NCBI GenBank assembly: GCA_017475005.1 | Contig: JAFVGI010000007.1 | Coordinates: 1 to 64,000, forward strand | From: Prevotella sp. | Lineage (GTDB): Bacteria; Bacteroidota; Bacteroidia; Bacteroidales; Bacteroidaceae | DNA length: 64,000 bases | Direction: 5' to 3' | Part shown: piece by piece, positions 46,420 to 56,095 of the stretch | Layout: every line of letters begins with the position of its first letter | Numbering within the stretch: position 1 is the first letter of the stretch | Notes under the pieces: model-generated | What the model was told of the DNA's origin: nothing | Seen by the model: the letters and a program-made list of their open reading frames with translations, nothing else | Databases searched by the model: none | Made by a program: the position numbers and the translations under genes

Positions 46420-46437
46420 AGAGTGAAGAGTGAAGAA
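46417..46437. repeat. Heptad array AGTGAAG at the serB stop codon
   Basis: AGTGAAG units start immediately at the TGA stop of serB (CTG TGA AGAGTGAAG) and run into the terminator hairpin. Confidence 0.75.
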
Positions 46438-46476
46438 CAAAAAAGATGCGTCAATTTCTTGACGCATCTTTTTTGT
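46437..46476. terminator. Bidirectional terminator between serB and nifJ
   Basis: A perfect 18-bp stem (ACAAAAAAGATGCGTCAA, 46437-46454, with its complement 46459-46476) and a TTTC loop, with A and T runs on the flanks, separate the convergent genes. Confidence 0.9.
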
Positions 46477-46492
46477 TATATTGAAACGAATT

Positions 46493-49400
46493 TTATTCTT
46501 CGCTCCAGTCCATCTTTGTCTGACGTACGTAGCTCTGATAACGGCGCTTTGCCATCTTCTGAGCTTCTGCGAACAGCTCGTCAGCCTCATCAGGATATGC
46601 CTTCTTCACAGAGAGGTAACGTACCTCACCCATGAGGAACTCCTCGAACTTGCTCCAGTCTGGCTCCTTAGAGTCGAGAGAGAATGGATTCTGTCCCTGC
46701 TCTGCCAGTTCTGGGTTGTAACGCCACAGGTGCCAGTAACCGCACTCAACAGCGCGACGCTCCTCTTCCTGTGAGCGACCCATGCCACCCTTGATCTTCA
46801 AACCGTGGTTGATACATGGAGCGTAAGCAATAACGAGTGATGGTCCATGATATGCCTCAGCCTCACGGAATGCCTTCAAGCACTGTGCATTGTCAGCACC
46901 CATAGCAACCTGTGCAACGTAAACGTAGCCGTAAGTTGTAGCAATCATGCCGAGGTCCTTCTTCTTGATGCGCTTACCCTGTGCAGCGAACTGTGCGATA
47001 GCGCCAAGAGGTGTAGCCTTAGAAGCCTGACCACCAGTGTTAGAGTAAACCTCTGTATCGATAACGAAGATGTTGAGGTCTTCACCAGAAGCGAGTACGT
47101 GGTCGAGACCACCGTAACCGATATCGTATGAAGCACCGTCACCACCGATAATCCACTGTGAACGCTTAACGAGATAGTGGTCGAGAGTCTTCAGCTCAGA
47201 GCATACTGGGCAACCAGCTGCAGCACCCTTAGCGATTTCTGGCTTCAGGATTTCTGCAAGACGCTTTGTCTCATCAGCATCCTCACGCTTCTCAATCCAT
47301 TCAGCAGCAGCAGCCTGATATTCAGCGCTACCCATCTTCTCGTCGATAACCTTCTGCAGGAGGAGAGCAACGCGCTCCTTCATCTTCTTGTTACCGATTA
47401 CCATACCAAGACCGAATTCGCAGAAGTCCTCGAACAGAGAGTTGTCGAATGCAGGACCCTGACCCTTAGCGTTTGTAGTGTATGGTGTAGAAGGAATAGA
47501 AGCAGAATAGATAGAAGAACAACCAGTAGCGTTAGCGATTACCTCACGGTCACCGAAGAGCTGAGAGATAAGCTTAACGTATGGTGTCTCACCGCAACCA
47601 GAGCAAGCACCAGAGAACTCGAAGAGAGGCTGAGCGAACTGTGAGTTCTTAGGACTCTGCTTGATGTCAACGAGATCCTGCTTAGAAGCAACATTCTTCA
47701 CGCAGTAATCCCACATCTTAGCCAGTTCCTTCATATCCTCTGCATCTGGGTTGTAAGGTACCATAGTAAGAGCCTTCTCACCCTTCTTGCCAGGACAAAC
47801 GTCTGCACAGTTACCGCAACCGAGACAGTCGAGTGGACTTGGTACGATAGCGAACTCCATACCCTTCAGAGCAGCAGGAGCCTTGATTTCCTGTGTAGGA
47901 CCAGCGAAGCCAGCCTTCTCCTCTGCTGTCATTACGAATGGACGGATAGCAGCGTGAGGACAAACGAATGCACACTTGTTACACTGGATACAGTTCTCAA
48001 CATTCCATGCTGGTACGAATGCCTCAACACCACGCTTCTCATAAGCAGCAGTGCCGTTCATCCATGTACCGTCGATAGTGCCGTGCTTAGCGAAGTCAGA
48101 AACCTTCAGCAGGTCACCAGCCTGTGCATTGATAGGACGAACGAGTTCCTTAACAAATGCTGGTGCATCATCCTCAACAACAGGATCTGCTGGGAGGTTC
48201 TTCCATGCTGGGTCAACATTCAGCTTCTTGTACTCACCGCCACGATCAACAGCAGCATAGTTCTTGTCAACAACGTCCTGACCCTTCTTGCCGTAAGACT
48301 TAACGATGAACTTCTTCATCTGCTCTACAGCCATCTCAACAGGGATAACCTCTGTGATGCGGAAGAATGCACTCTGGAGGATTGTGTTGGTACGGTTACC
48401 GAGACCAATCTCCTGTGCTATCTTTGTAGCATTGATATAGTAAACATTGATGTTCTTCTCAGCGAATACCTTCTTTACCTTGTTAGGAATGAAGTTAACG
48501 AGTTCCTCGCCGTCGAAGATAGTATTCAGAAGGAATGAACCATTCTCACGGATACCACGTGTAACGTCATACATGTTCAGGTAAGCCTGTACGTGACATG
48601 CTACGAAGTTAGGTGTGGTAATCTGGTATGTAGATCGGATTGGCTCGTCACCGAAACGGAGGTGAGAACATGTGAAGCCACCAGACTTCTTAGAGTCATA
48701 AGAGAAGTATGCCTGGCAGTACTTGTCTGTGTTGTCACCGATAATCTTAACTGAGTTCTTGTTAGCACCAACAGTACCGTCAGCACCAAGTCCGAAGAAC
48801 TTAGCCTCGAATGTTGACTTGCCACCCAGAGCCATCTCCTCTACCTTTGGCAGAGACAGGTTAGTAACGTCATCAACGATACCAACTGTGAAGTGGTTCT
48901 TTGGTGCTGGGAGCTCGAGGTTGTTGAATACTGAGATAACCATAGCAGGTGTAACCTCAGCAGAACCGAGACCATAGCGGCCACCAACGATAGATGGACG
49001 GTTCTCTACATCATAGAATGCAGACTTAACGTCGAGATAGAGAGGCTCGCCTTCTGCACCTGGCTCCTTAGTACGGTCAAGAACAGCAATCTTCTTAACG
49101 CTCTTTGGAACAGCAGCAAGGAGATACTTCACTGAGAATGGACGATAGAGGTGTACGTTGATCATACCAACCTTCTTGCCCTGAGACATCAGGTAGTCGA
49201 TAGCCTCTTTTGCTGCCTCACATGCAGAACCCATCAGGATGATGATATTCTCAGCATCAGGAGCACCATAGTAGTTGAAGTTGTGATATTCACGACCAGT
49301 AATCTCAGAAATCTTCTGACAGTACTTCTCTACTACATCAGGAATATTGTCATAGTATGGGTTACAAGCCTCACGGTGTGTGAAGAACTCGTTAGGGTTC

Positions 49401-50065
49401 TCAGCAGTACCACGTGTAACAGGACGCTCAGGAGTCAGGGCACGGTTGCGGAAGTCCTCAACGAACTCCATTGGAGTGATAGCCTTGATGTCCTCCATGT
49501 CCATCAGCTCTACCTTATGATACTCGTGAGAAGTACGGAAGCCATCGAAGAAGTTGATGAATGGTACCTTTGTCTCAAGAGTAGAGAGGTGAGGTACAGC
49601 AGTCAGGTCCATTACCTCCTGCACAGAAGCAGAAGCGAACATAGCGAAACCTGTCTGACGGCAAGCCATAACGTCCTGATGGTCACCGAAGATACACAAA
49701 GCGTGAGAAGCCAGTGTACGGGCAGAAACATCGAATACGCAAGGGAGCAACTCACCAGCAATCTTGTACATGTTAGGAATCATGAGCAACAGGCCCTGTG
49801 AAGCAGTGAATGTTGTTGTCAATGCACCAGCCTGCAGAGAACCGTGTACAGCGCCAGCTGCACCGCCCTCACTCTGCATTTCCTGTACCAATACTGTCTG
49901 TCCCCACATGTTCTTACGTCCATGAGCGGCCCAGTCATCAGTGTGCTCCGCCATTGGAGACGATGGTGTGATAGGATAAATAGCAGCTACCTCAGAGAAC
50001 ATATAGCTCACGTGAGCAGCAGCCTCGTTACCATCACAAGTGATAAACTTTTTTTCTTTAGCCAT
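46493..50065 (-). CDS. nifJ: Pyruvate:ferredoxin (flavodoxin) oxidoreductase
   Basis: The 1190-residue single-chain enzyme converts pyruvate and CoA to acetyl-CoA, CO2 and reduced ferredoxin. It contains the N-terminal pyrimidine/TPP domains (ACHVSYMFSEVAAIYPITPSSPM-like YMFSEVAAIYPITPSSPMAE), two 4Fe-4S sites in the ferredoxin-like insert (Cys692, 695, 698, 702 in CIQCNKCAFVC and Cys747, 750, 753, 757 in CLGCGNCADVC), and the TPP-binding GDGASYDIGYGGLDHV segment. Very strong codon bias indicates high expression, as expected for the central step of anaerobic sugar breakdown. No typical -7 box is seen in its short upstream gap. Confidence 0.97.
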   Translation of the reverse strand: MAKEKKFITCDGNEAAAHVSYMFSEVAAIYPITPSSPMAEHTDDWAAHGRKNMWGQTVLVQEMQSEGGAAGAVHGSLQAGALTTTFTASQGLLLMIPNMYKIAGELLPCVFDVSARTLASHALCIFGDHQDVMACRQTGFAMFASASVQEVMDLTAVPHLSTLETKVPFINFFDGFRTSHEYHKVELMDMEDIKAITPMEFVEDFRNRALTPERPVTRGTAENPNEFFTHREACNPYYDNIPDVVEKYCQKISEITGREYHNFNYYGAPDAENIIILMGSACEAAKEAIDYLMSQGKKVGMINVHLYRPFSVKYLLAAVPKSVKKIAVLDRTKEPGAEGEPLYLDVKSAFYDVENRPSIVGGRYGLGSAEVTPAMVISVFNNLELPAPKNHFTVGIVDDVTNLSLPKVEEMALGGKSTFEAKFFGLGADGTVGANKNSVKIIGDNTDKYCQAYFSYDSKKSGGFTCSHLRFGDEPIRSTYQITTPNFVACHVQAYLNMYDVTRGIRENGSFLLNTIFDGEELVNFIPNKVKKVFAEKNINVYYINATKIAQEIGLGNRTNTILQSAFFRITEVIPVEMAVEQMKKFIVKSYGKKGQDVVDKNYAAVDRGGEYKKLNVDPAWKNLPADPVVEDDAPAFVKELVRPINAQAGDLLKVSDFAKHGTIDGTWMNGTAAYEKRGVEAFVPAWNVENCIQCNKCAFVCPHAAIRPFVMTAEEKAGFAGPTQEIKAPAALKGMEFAIVPSPLDCLGCGNCADVCPGKKGEKALTMVPYNPDAEDMKELAKMWDYCVKNVASKQDLVDIKQSPKNSQFAQPLFEFSGACSGCGETPYVKLISQLFGDREVIANATGCSSIYSASIPSTPYTTNAKGQGPAFDNSLFEDFCEFGLGMVIGNKKMKERVALLLQKVIDEKMGSAEYQAAAAEWIEKREDADETKRLAEILKPEIAKGAAAGCPVCSELKTLDHYLVKRSQWIIGGDGASYDIGYGGLDHVLASGEDLNIFVIDTEVYSNTGGQASKATPLGAIAQFAAQGKRIKKKDLGMIATTYGYVYVAQVAMGADNAQCLKAFREAEAYHGPSLVIAYAPCINHGLKIKGGMGRSQEEERRAVECGYWHLWRYNPELAEQGQNPFSLDSKEPDWSKFEEFLMGEVRYLSVKKAYPDEADELFAEAQKMAKRRYQSYVRQTKMDWSEE

Positions 50066-50136
50066 TTTCTTTTTGTTAATAGATAAAATGAAAATATTAA
50101 TACTTTATACTTTATATATGATTTGTAACTATAACT

Positions 50137-50180
50137 TTTCAACTTTCAACTTTAAACTTTCAACTGACTATAAACTTTAA
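50137..50180. repeat. Heptad array AACTTTC / AGTTTAT between nifJ and the DUF4143 ATPase gene
   Basis: The array (units AACTTTC, AACTTTA, AACTATA on the plus strand) begins at the stop codon of the ATPase gene on the minus strand (TAA then AGTTTATAGT) and ends about 30 bp before an A/T-rich stretch upstream of nifJ. Confidence 0.8.
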
Positions 50181-51367
50181 TATAGGAATCCCAACAACCA
50201 CAGCGGAATCATGTTATCTGAGACTTTATTAGAGTCATACTGACAATACAGCGTTCCTTTGTTCTTTGCATTCAGCTTTGTCAGTTCTGAAGAGCGACAC
50301 ACCTTGAACCTATGACTTCCGTCTATGGTATAGTGAATTTCCTTGCCGCTCTGGTTTACCTTATGGTCCTTCCACAGAGTATTCACCATGAAGGTCTCCA
50401 TCAGCCGTTGCTTAGTAATCTCCAATTCTGTGAAAACCTGATAGAGGTTCGGATTATGCAGCATCACCTTTGTAGGCTTCTTCGGATAATCCTGGCCTAC
50501 AGGGTAGATGATATTTATCAGACGAGCGTCAGCCAAATACTTTATGTAATTCATCACAGTAGCTCGTGATGTCTGTATCTCTTTTGCCAAAAGGCTGATG
50601 TTAAGGCTGTGTAACTCGTTTGTTGCAAGGAGGTAGAATAGCTTCTTAATCTTCGTAAGATACTTCAGCTCTATCTGCTTAATCATAAGGATATCCACCT
50701 CGGTCATCATATTCATTGACTTCAGCAGATTCTCTGAAAAATCATCATGTTCGCGGAACAATGGATAGAACCCATGTTTTATGTAGTCCTCGAAATACTC
50801 CAGCGGATTCACCTGTGCAGTAATCTCACCAACGAGTCTCTCCTTGTCGCTCAATATCTCGTCGAGCGACATACTGCGGAATCTGAGACCAGTCTTAAGA
50901 TTAAGGTATTCACGGAATGAGAAACCCCTGAGGTTATAGCTCTTTGCTATATCGCACAGCTCGGGGTTCTCTTGTTTCAAACGCATCACACTCGAACCTG
51001 AGAATATTATCTTCAGCTTCGAATACATGTCATAGCAAGTACGTAGTTCTTTGCTCCATTCTTGCTGCTTATACACCTGATCGATGAGCAATACCCTACC
51101 TCCCTGACGATAGAACTCGCCAGCGAAGTCAGCAATGCCTCTGCCCTGAAAATAGAAGTTGTTCATGTTGATATAGAGGCAGCGTCTGTCGTTAGGCTGG
51201 AAGCGCTCCTTTATATACTGCAACAGGAAAGTCGTCTTTCCCACTCCACGCGTTCCCTTGATACCTATCATACGCGCACTCCAATCAATTTCGTCCATCA
51301 GTCCACGACGAACAGGAGCATTACATTGCTCTACTAAATAGCGGTGTGTACGATAAAATCCATCCAT
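50177..51367 (-). CDS. AAA ATPase with DUF4143 domain
   Basis: Start ATG 51367 gives 396 residues; a frame from 51388 is longer but would begin upstream of the -7 box. The N-terminal AAA domain has Walker A GTRGVGKTT (about 37-45) and a variant Walker B LLIDQVYKQ, and FSGSSVMRL as sensor; the C-terminal DUF4143 region contains YLADARLINIIYP and SHRFKVCRSSELTKLNAKNK. Such proteins are abundant and variable in Bacteroidetes and often linked to mobile or defence settings, but the role is unknown. Here it stands alone between nifJ and the efflux operon. A nearly leaderless mRNA is predicted. Confidence 0.8.
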   Translation of the reverse strand: MDGFYRTHRYLVEQCNAPVRRGLMDEIDWSARMIGIKGTRGVGKTTFLLQYIKERFQPNDRRCLYINMNNFYFQGRGIADFAGEFYRQGGRVLLIDQVYKQQEWSKELRTCYDMYSKLKIIFSGSSVMRLKQENPELCDIAKSYNLRGFSFREYLNLKTGLRFRSMSLDEILSDKERLVGEITAQVNPLEYFEDYIKHGFYPLFREHDDFSENLLKSMNMMTEVDILMIKQIELKYLTKIKKLFYLLATNELHSLNISLLAKEIQTSRATVMNYIKYLADARLINIIYPVGQDYPKKPTKVMLHNPNLYQVFTELEITKQRLMETFMVNTLWKDHKVNQSGKEIHYTIDGSHRFKVCRSSELTKLNAKNKGTLYCQYDSNKVSDNMIPLWLLGFLY

Positions 51368-51375
51368 GTGAAGTG

Positions 51376-51406
51376 CAAAGTTACACAAAAAAGGTAGAAA
51401 TGCAAA
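51376..51406 (-). promoter_or_regulatory. Promoter of the DUF4143 ATPase gene, embedded in a terminator
   Basis: TAACTTTG (51383-51376 on the minus strand) is a canonical -7 box and TTTG (51406-51403) lies 19 bp upstream as -33. The -33 box is inside the 3' arm and loop of the terminator hairpin of the efflux operon. Start point near 51369-51370, only about 2-3 nt before ATG 51367. Confidence 0.7.
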
Positions 51407-51427
51407 GCAAACATTGCAATTCTACCT
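51384..51427 (-). terminator. Terminator of the RND efflux operon
   Basis: AGGTAGAAATGCAA (51392-51405) and TTGCAATTCTACCT (51414-51427) form a 14-bp stem with one mismatch and an 8-nt loop, followed on the minus strand by TTTTTTG. It ends the efflux operon and overlaps the next promoter. Confidence 0.8.
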
Positions 51428-51468
51428 CTTTTTTAATATCTTTTAACTCAAAAAACCTTCCTAAGCCA

Positions 51469-52890
51469 TTACTTTATTCCACCACCGAGGGCAATATAGA
51501 GTGCTATGACGGCTTCTGCTCCATCATATAAATTCATGGCTTCATTGAGCTGTGCATTAAGCAATGATTCCTGGGCTGTAAGAACCTCAAGATAACTTGC
51601 CTTACCATTGTCCATCAACTCATGGGTACCTTTATAGGCTTCATTCAGCACATGTATCTGACGACTGTAGTACTCATACTTATCACGTGCAGACAGGCAG
51701 TCAGCCATAGCCTCATTAACCTGATTTCCTGCATTGATAACAGTCTGGATATACTTCTGTGCCAGGTCTTCCTCTGTTAGCTGGGCTATTTTCTTGTTTG
51801 CCGACAGCTTACCGTTTGCAAAGAGTGGCTGTGTAAGGGTACCGACAAAGTTCAGAAGGAGTTTGCCAGGATTTGTTATCATACCTCCAGCAGAATTGGT
51901 CCATCCTGCTGCGCCATTGAGAGTGAGGCTTGGGAAGAAAGCAGCACGAGCTGCCTGAGTATTATAGAACGCCTCTTCCATTGCATGGTTAGCAATACGG
52001 ATATCAGGACGATTCTCCAACATTGTTGCCGGCACACCAGTCTTCAAGTAACGAGTGTCGAACATACGCTTGCCAGCATCTCCCATAGCATCTGGATGAT
52101 GCAGGTCGTCACTACCATACTTGCCGCGACTGATATGCTGTGGAGTAACAGCGAGCAGACGGCAGATAGAGTTCTCTACGGCCAGTATCTCACGACGGAT
52201 GTCAACTATTGAGGTCTTTACATTGAGATAAGATGACTCCATCTGATTTACTGATGTGCTGTACGCCTTACCATTCTCCCACAGTGCTTTCTGGGTATCC
52301 AGCGATGCCTTCCACAGGCTGTCTGTCATAATGAGAATATCAAGCTGACGGTCGAGAACCTGCAGCATGTAATACTGACGGGCTGTAGTAGAGATAAGGT
52401 TTGAGATTACTGCTTCCTTATATATCTGGGCCTGAAGCAATGCTGCCTTTGCAGCACGCTTTTTATTGGTGATACCACCAAACATCTCCACATCCCAGGA
52501 CATCTGCAGAGGCAGGTTATAGGTCTCAGACCAAGAACTGCTGCCATACTTTCCAAGGGAGCCCTGTGGTGCAAGAGCAAATGAGGGCAGATATGCCAAC
52601 TTAGCCATCTTTAGGGATGCCTCACTCTTCTCGACTGCTATGCGGGCAGAATTGAGGTCGGTATTGTTAGCCAACACCTGCTCTATAAGGTTCTGCAGCA
52701 CTGGGTCGGTAAAGAACTCACGCCACGACATCTGAGCTATTGAAGTACCATCCTCTGCTGTCTTTATCTCTTGGCTACTGCCAAAAACATCCGCAGGGGC
52801 TGTCGTCTTCTGCTCATATTTATCATATAGTCCACAGCCAGTGAGCATGATACTCACTGCTGCAGCAACTAATAAATTTCTGATTTTCAT
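51469..52890 (-). CDS. Outer-membrane efflux lipoprotein (NodT/OprM type)
   Basis: The 473-residue protein is the TolC-like channel of the RND pump. It has a lipoprotein signal (lipobox LTGC, Cys19), two long helical repeats (for example LEQVLANNTDLNSARIAVEKS and LLNAQLNEAMNLYDGAEAVIA) and the RPDIRIANHAMEE motif of the family. The gene is last in the operon 56096-57229, 52925-56077, 51469-52890. Confidence 0.93.
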   Translation of the reverse strand: MKIRNLLVAAAVSIMLTGCGLYDKYEQKTTAPADVFGSSQEIKTAEDGTSIAQMSWREFFTDPVLQNLIEQVLANNTDLNSARIAVEKSEASLKMAKLAYLPSFALAPQGSLGKYGSSSWSETYNLPLQMSWDVEMFGGITNKKRAAKAALLQAQIYKEAVISNLISTTARQYYMLQVLDRQLDILIMTDSLWKASLDTQKALWENGKAYSTSVNQMESSYLNVKTSIVDIRREILAVENSICRLLAVTPQHISRGKYGSDDLHHPDAMGDAGKRMFDTRYLKTGVPATMLENRPDIRIANHAMEEAFYNTQAARAAFFPSLTLNGAAGWTNSAGGMITNPGKLLLNFVGTLTQPLFANGKLSANKKIAQLTEEDLAQKYIQTVINAGNQVNEAMADCLSARDKYEYYSRQIHVLNEAYKGTHELMDNGKASYLEVLTAQESLLNAQLNEAMNLYDGAEAVIALYIALGGGIK

Positions 52891-52924
52891 ATCTTTTTCG
52901 TTATTGCGTTATTACGATATTACG

Positions 52925-55900
52925 TTACTCCTGCTTTGCAGGCTCCTTTCCTTGGAATCTTTCGTGCAGACTCTGGAATACCATGAAGAATGCCGGTACG
53001 ACGAACAGCAGAGCCACAGTACCTACTGACATACCTCCTACCACACCAAGGGCGAGGACACGGTTACCATTAGCACCAGCGCCGCCTTCGATGATAAGTG
53101 GTATCATACCTGCTATCATAGTGACAACAGTCATCAAGATAGGACGCAGACGTTCCTTGCAGGCCTCAAAGGCTGCATCGCGAATGCTCAAGCCCTGAGC
53201 ACGACGCTCTGAAGCAAACTCCGTAATAAGGATGGCTGTCTTTGACAACAGACCTATCAACATGATGACACCCGTCTGCAAGTAGATATTATTGTCCATA
53301 CCAGGCAGGCTGAGCAGCGAACCAAGATATGCCATAATAAAGGCACCCATCAGACCAAATGGTACTGAGAGCAATACTGCCATCGGGGTAAACCATGAGT
53401 TATAGAGTGAAGCAAGGATGAGGTAGATGAGGATTACACATATTATATATATAAGGACAGTAGCATTAGAGCCTGCTGCCTCCTCCAGTTCACGAGACAT
53501 AGAACTGTATTCGTAGCTGTAGCCCTTTGGCATTGTCTCCTTGAACACCTCTGCTATAACCTTGTGGGCATCACCTTCTGTGTAACCACCTGCTGCCTGA
53601 ATAAAGCAGGTGATACTCTGGAACAGGTTAAAGTGCTCCACATTTGCTGTACCTACTATTTCCTTAACAGAGACAAACTCTGAGATAGGAGCCATCTTGC
53701 CACCCTGTACCTTTACAAAGATATTGTTGAGGGACGAAGGATCAAGACGATATTCTGGTGAAGCACTTGACATGATACGATATACCTTACCAAACTGGTT
53801 GTAGTTACCGATATAAGCACCACCACAGAATGCTCCAAGAGTATTCAGTACTGCTGCAGGTGATACGCCAGAGCGATCACATTGTGCAGCATCTACGTCA
53901 ACCTGATATTTCGGGAAACGGTCAGAATATGACGTCATAGCCATACTAATTTCCTCACGCTGGCTAAGCTTATGCAGGAAGTTCTTTGTCAACTTCGCAA
54001 ATTCTGCAAGGTCACCATCATTCAGGTCTTCCAATACGAGGTTCACACTATTGTTAGAACCATAACCAGGCACCTGTGGCATCTGGAATGGTGTTACCTG
54101 TGCATTCTTTATATCCTTACAGTCATAGTAGAAGCGTCCGATTATCATGTCGATATAATGGTTGAAGCCTTCACGATCACTCCACGGTTTCAGACGTACT
54201 ATCAGCGTACCATAGTTAGAGCCGGCACCAGACATCATACCATAACCACAAACAGAAGCGAAGCTCTCGAGTTCCGGTATCTTCTGCACCTTTGCCTCTA
54301 CCCTCTTTACTATCTCACGTGTCTCGTGGAGTGTTGTTCCTTCAGGAACAGCGACATCGACGAGGATTACGCCCTGGTCCTCCTGAGGTACGAGACCTGA
54401 AGGCAGGTTCTTCATGAAGAAGATAAACAAAGCTACAGCACAAGCCAACAGTGTCCACGCAAGAGCAGGACGACCGAGGAACTTCTGTACACTCTTCGAG
54501 TATTTGTTGTATATGGCATTATAACTTGCGTCGTATGCCATCTTTGTGTAATATGTAATACCCTTGCTTTCCTTCTTGCCTTCAGTAATTCTCAACATGA
54601 TGGCACTCAAGGCAGGACATAGTGTGAGGGCTGACACACATGAGAGGCCCACTGCTGATGCTATGGTGATACCAAACTGGGTGAAGAAGGCGCCCGATGT
54701 TCCTGGCATAAAGCAGACAGGAATAAACACAGCCATGAATACCAAAGTACAAGACACAACGGCTACAGACACTTCGTTCATAGCCTGACGTGTTGCCTCA
54801 CGGGCATCGCTGATGCCATTCTCCATCTTTGCCATTACTGCCTCTACCACCACGATGGCATCATCCACCACCGTACCGATGGCAAGCACCAAAGCGAAGA
54901 GTGTCAGGATGTTGAGCGAGAAGCCTGCCAACGAAACGATGGCGAAGGTACCCAGCAATGACACGATAATTGAGATAGAAGGAATGATGGTTGCCTTGAA
55001 GTTCTGCAGGAAGAAGAACACCACGAGAATCACAAGGATGATAGCAATGATAAGAGTCTCTACCACACTGTCGATGGCTGCATAAAGGAAGTCATCAGAG
55101 CTCATGAGTTTCACAAACTCCAATCCTGCAGGCATTGAAGGCTTCAGGTCATCAAACAGCTTGTTGATGTTTGCATTCACCTCTGTAGCATTAGCACCAG
55201 GAGCCTGGAACACCATAAACATACAGCCTGGCTTACCACCAATGTTTGACATGTAGTTATAGCTCATAGCGCCGATTTCGATATCAGCCACATCGCTCAA
55301 GTGAAGCAGATGACCTCCATCACTGGTACGGAGCACGATATCATTGAACTCTTCCACAGACTTCAGAGTACCCTTGTACTCCATAGTATATTGGTAGCTG
55401 TTCTCTGACTGGTCGCCCAGCGAACCTGTAGCAGCCACGAAGCTCTGACCGCCAACAGCATTAAAGACATCATTTGGCTCCAAGCCGTACTGTGCCATCA
55501 CGTCAGGCTTCATCCATATACGCAGGGCATAGGTATTACCCAGCGACATAACCTCACCAACACCTGTGATACGCATCAGACGAGGCTTCACATTGATGTC
55601 GATATAGTTAGAGACGAAGTTGTCGTCATACTTTCCGTCAGCACTTCTCACAGCAACAATCTGCAAGATACTACTCTGTCTCTTTGCAACCTGCACACCG
55701 ACCTTTGTTACATCGGCAGGCAACATTGCTGTCGCACGTGTCACACGATTCTGTACATTGACAGCAGCCATATCAGGATCTGTGCCGCCCTTGAAATATA
55801 CGTTGATTTCAACCTCACCATTTGATGATGCCTTACTGGTCATATATGTCATGTCAGGCACACCATTAATGGCTTCTTCGAGAGGCTGCACCACAGATTT

Positions 55901-56077
55901 CATGATAGTATTGGCATCAGCACCAGTATAGCTGGTGGTAACGTTTACTGTTGGTGGCGCAATGCTCGGATATTGCTCAATTGGCAGGGTACTCATACAG
56001 ATATAGCCCACCAATGAGATGACAATAGAGATGGCACATGCCATCACGTATCTATTGATAAATATGTTATTCTTCAT
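52925..56077 (-). CDS. RND efflux transporter, HAE1 (AcrB-like)
   Basis: The 1050-residue inner-membrane pump has 12 predicted transmembrane helices with two large periplasmic loops. The start INRYVMACAISIVISLVGYI and the proton-relay motif in TM4 (VLAIGTVVDDAIVVVEAV, with the conserved pair of Asp) are typical. A motif AFEACKERLRPILMTVVTMI is seen before the last helices. It exports drugs, bile salts or dyes with H+ antiport; the substrate cannot be read from the sequence. It sits between the adaptor and outer-membrane genes. Confidence 0.95.
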   Translation of the reverse strand: MKNNIFINRYVMACAISIVISLVGYICMSTLPIEQYPSIAPPTVNVTTSYTGADANTIMKSVVQPLEEAINGVPDMTYMTSKASSNGEVEINVYFKGGTDPDMAAVNVQNRVTRATAMLPADVTKVGVQVAKRQSSILQIVAVRSADGKYDDNFVSNYIDINVKPRLMRITGVGEVMSLGNTYALRIWMKPDVMAQYGLEPNDVFNAVGGQSFVAATGSLGDQSENSYQYTMEYKGTLKSVEEFNDIVLRTSDGGHLLHLSDVADIEIGAMSYNYMSNIGGKPGCMFMVFQAPGANATEVNANINKLFDDLKPSMPAGLEFVKLMSSDDFLYAAIDSVVETLIIAIILVILVVFFFLQNFKATIIPSISIIVSLLGTFAIVSLAGFSLNILTLFALVLAIGTVVDDAIVVVEAVMAKMENGISDAREATRQAMNEVSVAVVSCTLVFMAVFIPVCFMPGTSGAFFTQFGITIASAVGLSCVSALTLCPALSAIMLRITEGKKESKGITYYTKMAYDASYNAIYNKYSKSVQKFLGRPALAWTLLACAVALFIFFMKNLPSGLVPQEDQGVILVDVAVPEGTTLHETREIVKRVEAKVQKIPELESFASVCGYGMMSGAGSNYGTLIVRLKPWSDREGFNHYIDMIIGRFYYDCKDIKNAQVTPFQMPQVPGYGSNNSVNLVLEDLNDGDLAEFAKLTKNFLHKLSQREEISMAMTSYSDRFPKYQVDVDAAQCDRSGVSPAAVLNTLGAFCGGAYIGNYNQFGKVYRIMSSASPEYRLDPSSLNNIFVKVQGGKMAPISEFVSVKEIVGTANVEHFNLFQSITCFIQAAGGYTEGDAHKVIAEVFKETMPKGYSYEYSSMSRELEEAAGSNATVLIYIICVILIYLILASLYNSWFTPMAVLLSVPFGLMGAFIMAYLGSLLSLPGMDNNIYLQTGVIMLIGLLSKTAILITEFASERRAQGLSIRDAAFEACKERLRPILMTVVTMIAGMIPLIIEGGAGANGNRVLALGVVGGMSVGTVALLFVVPAFFMVFQSLHERFQGKEPAKQE

Positions 56078-56095
56078 ATAGCAGAAGCTGATTAT

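Noticed and set aside
50066..50136. A Bacteroidetes-type promoter for nifJ
   Set aside because: No TAnnTTTG match lies in the expected place; only a weak TAAAGTTG in the repeat region. The gene must have a promoter, but I cannot place it.
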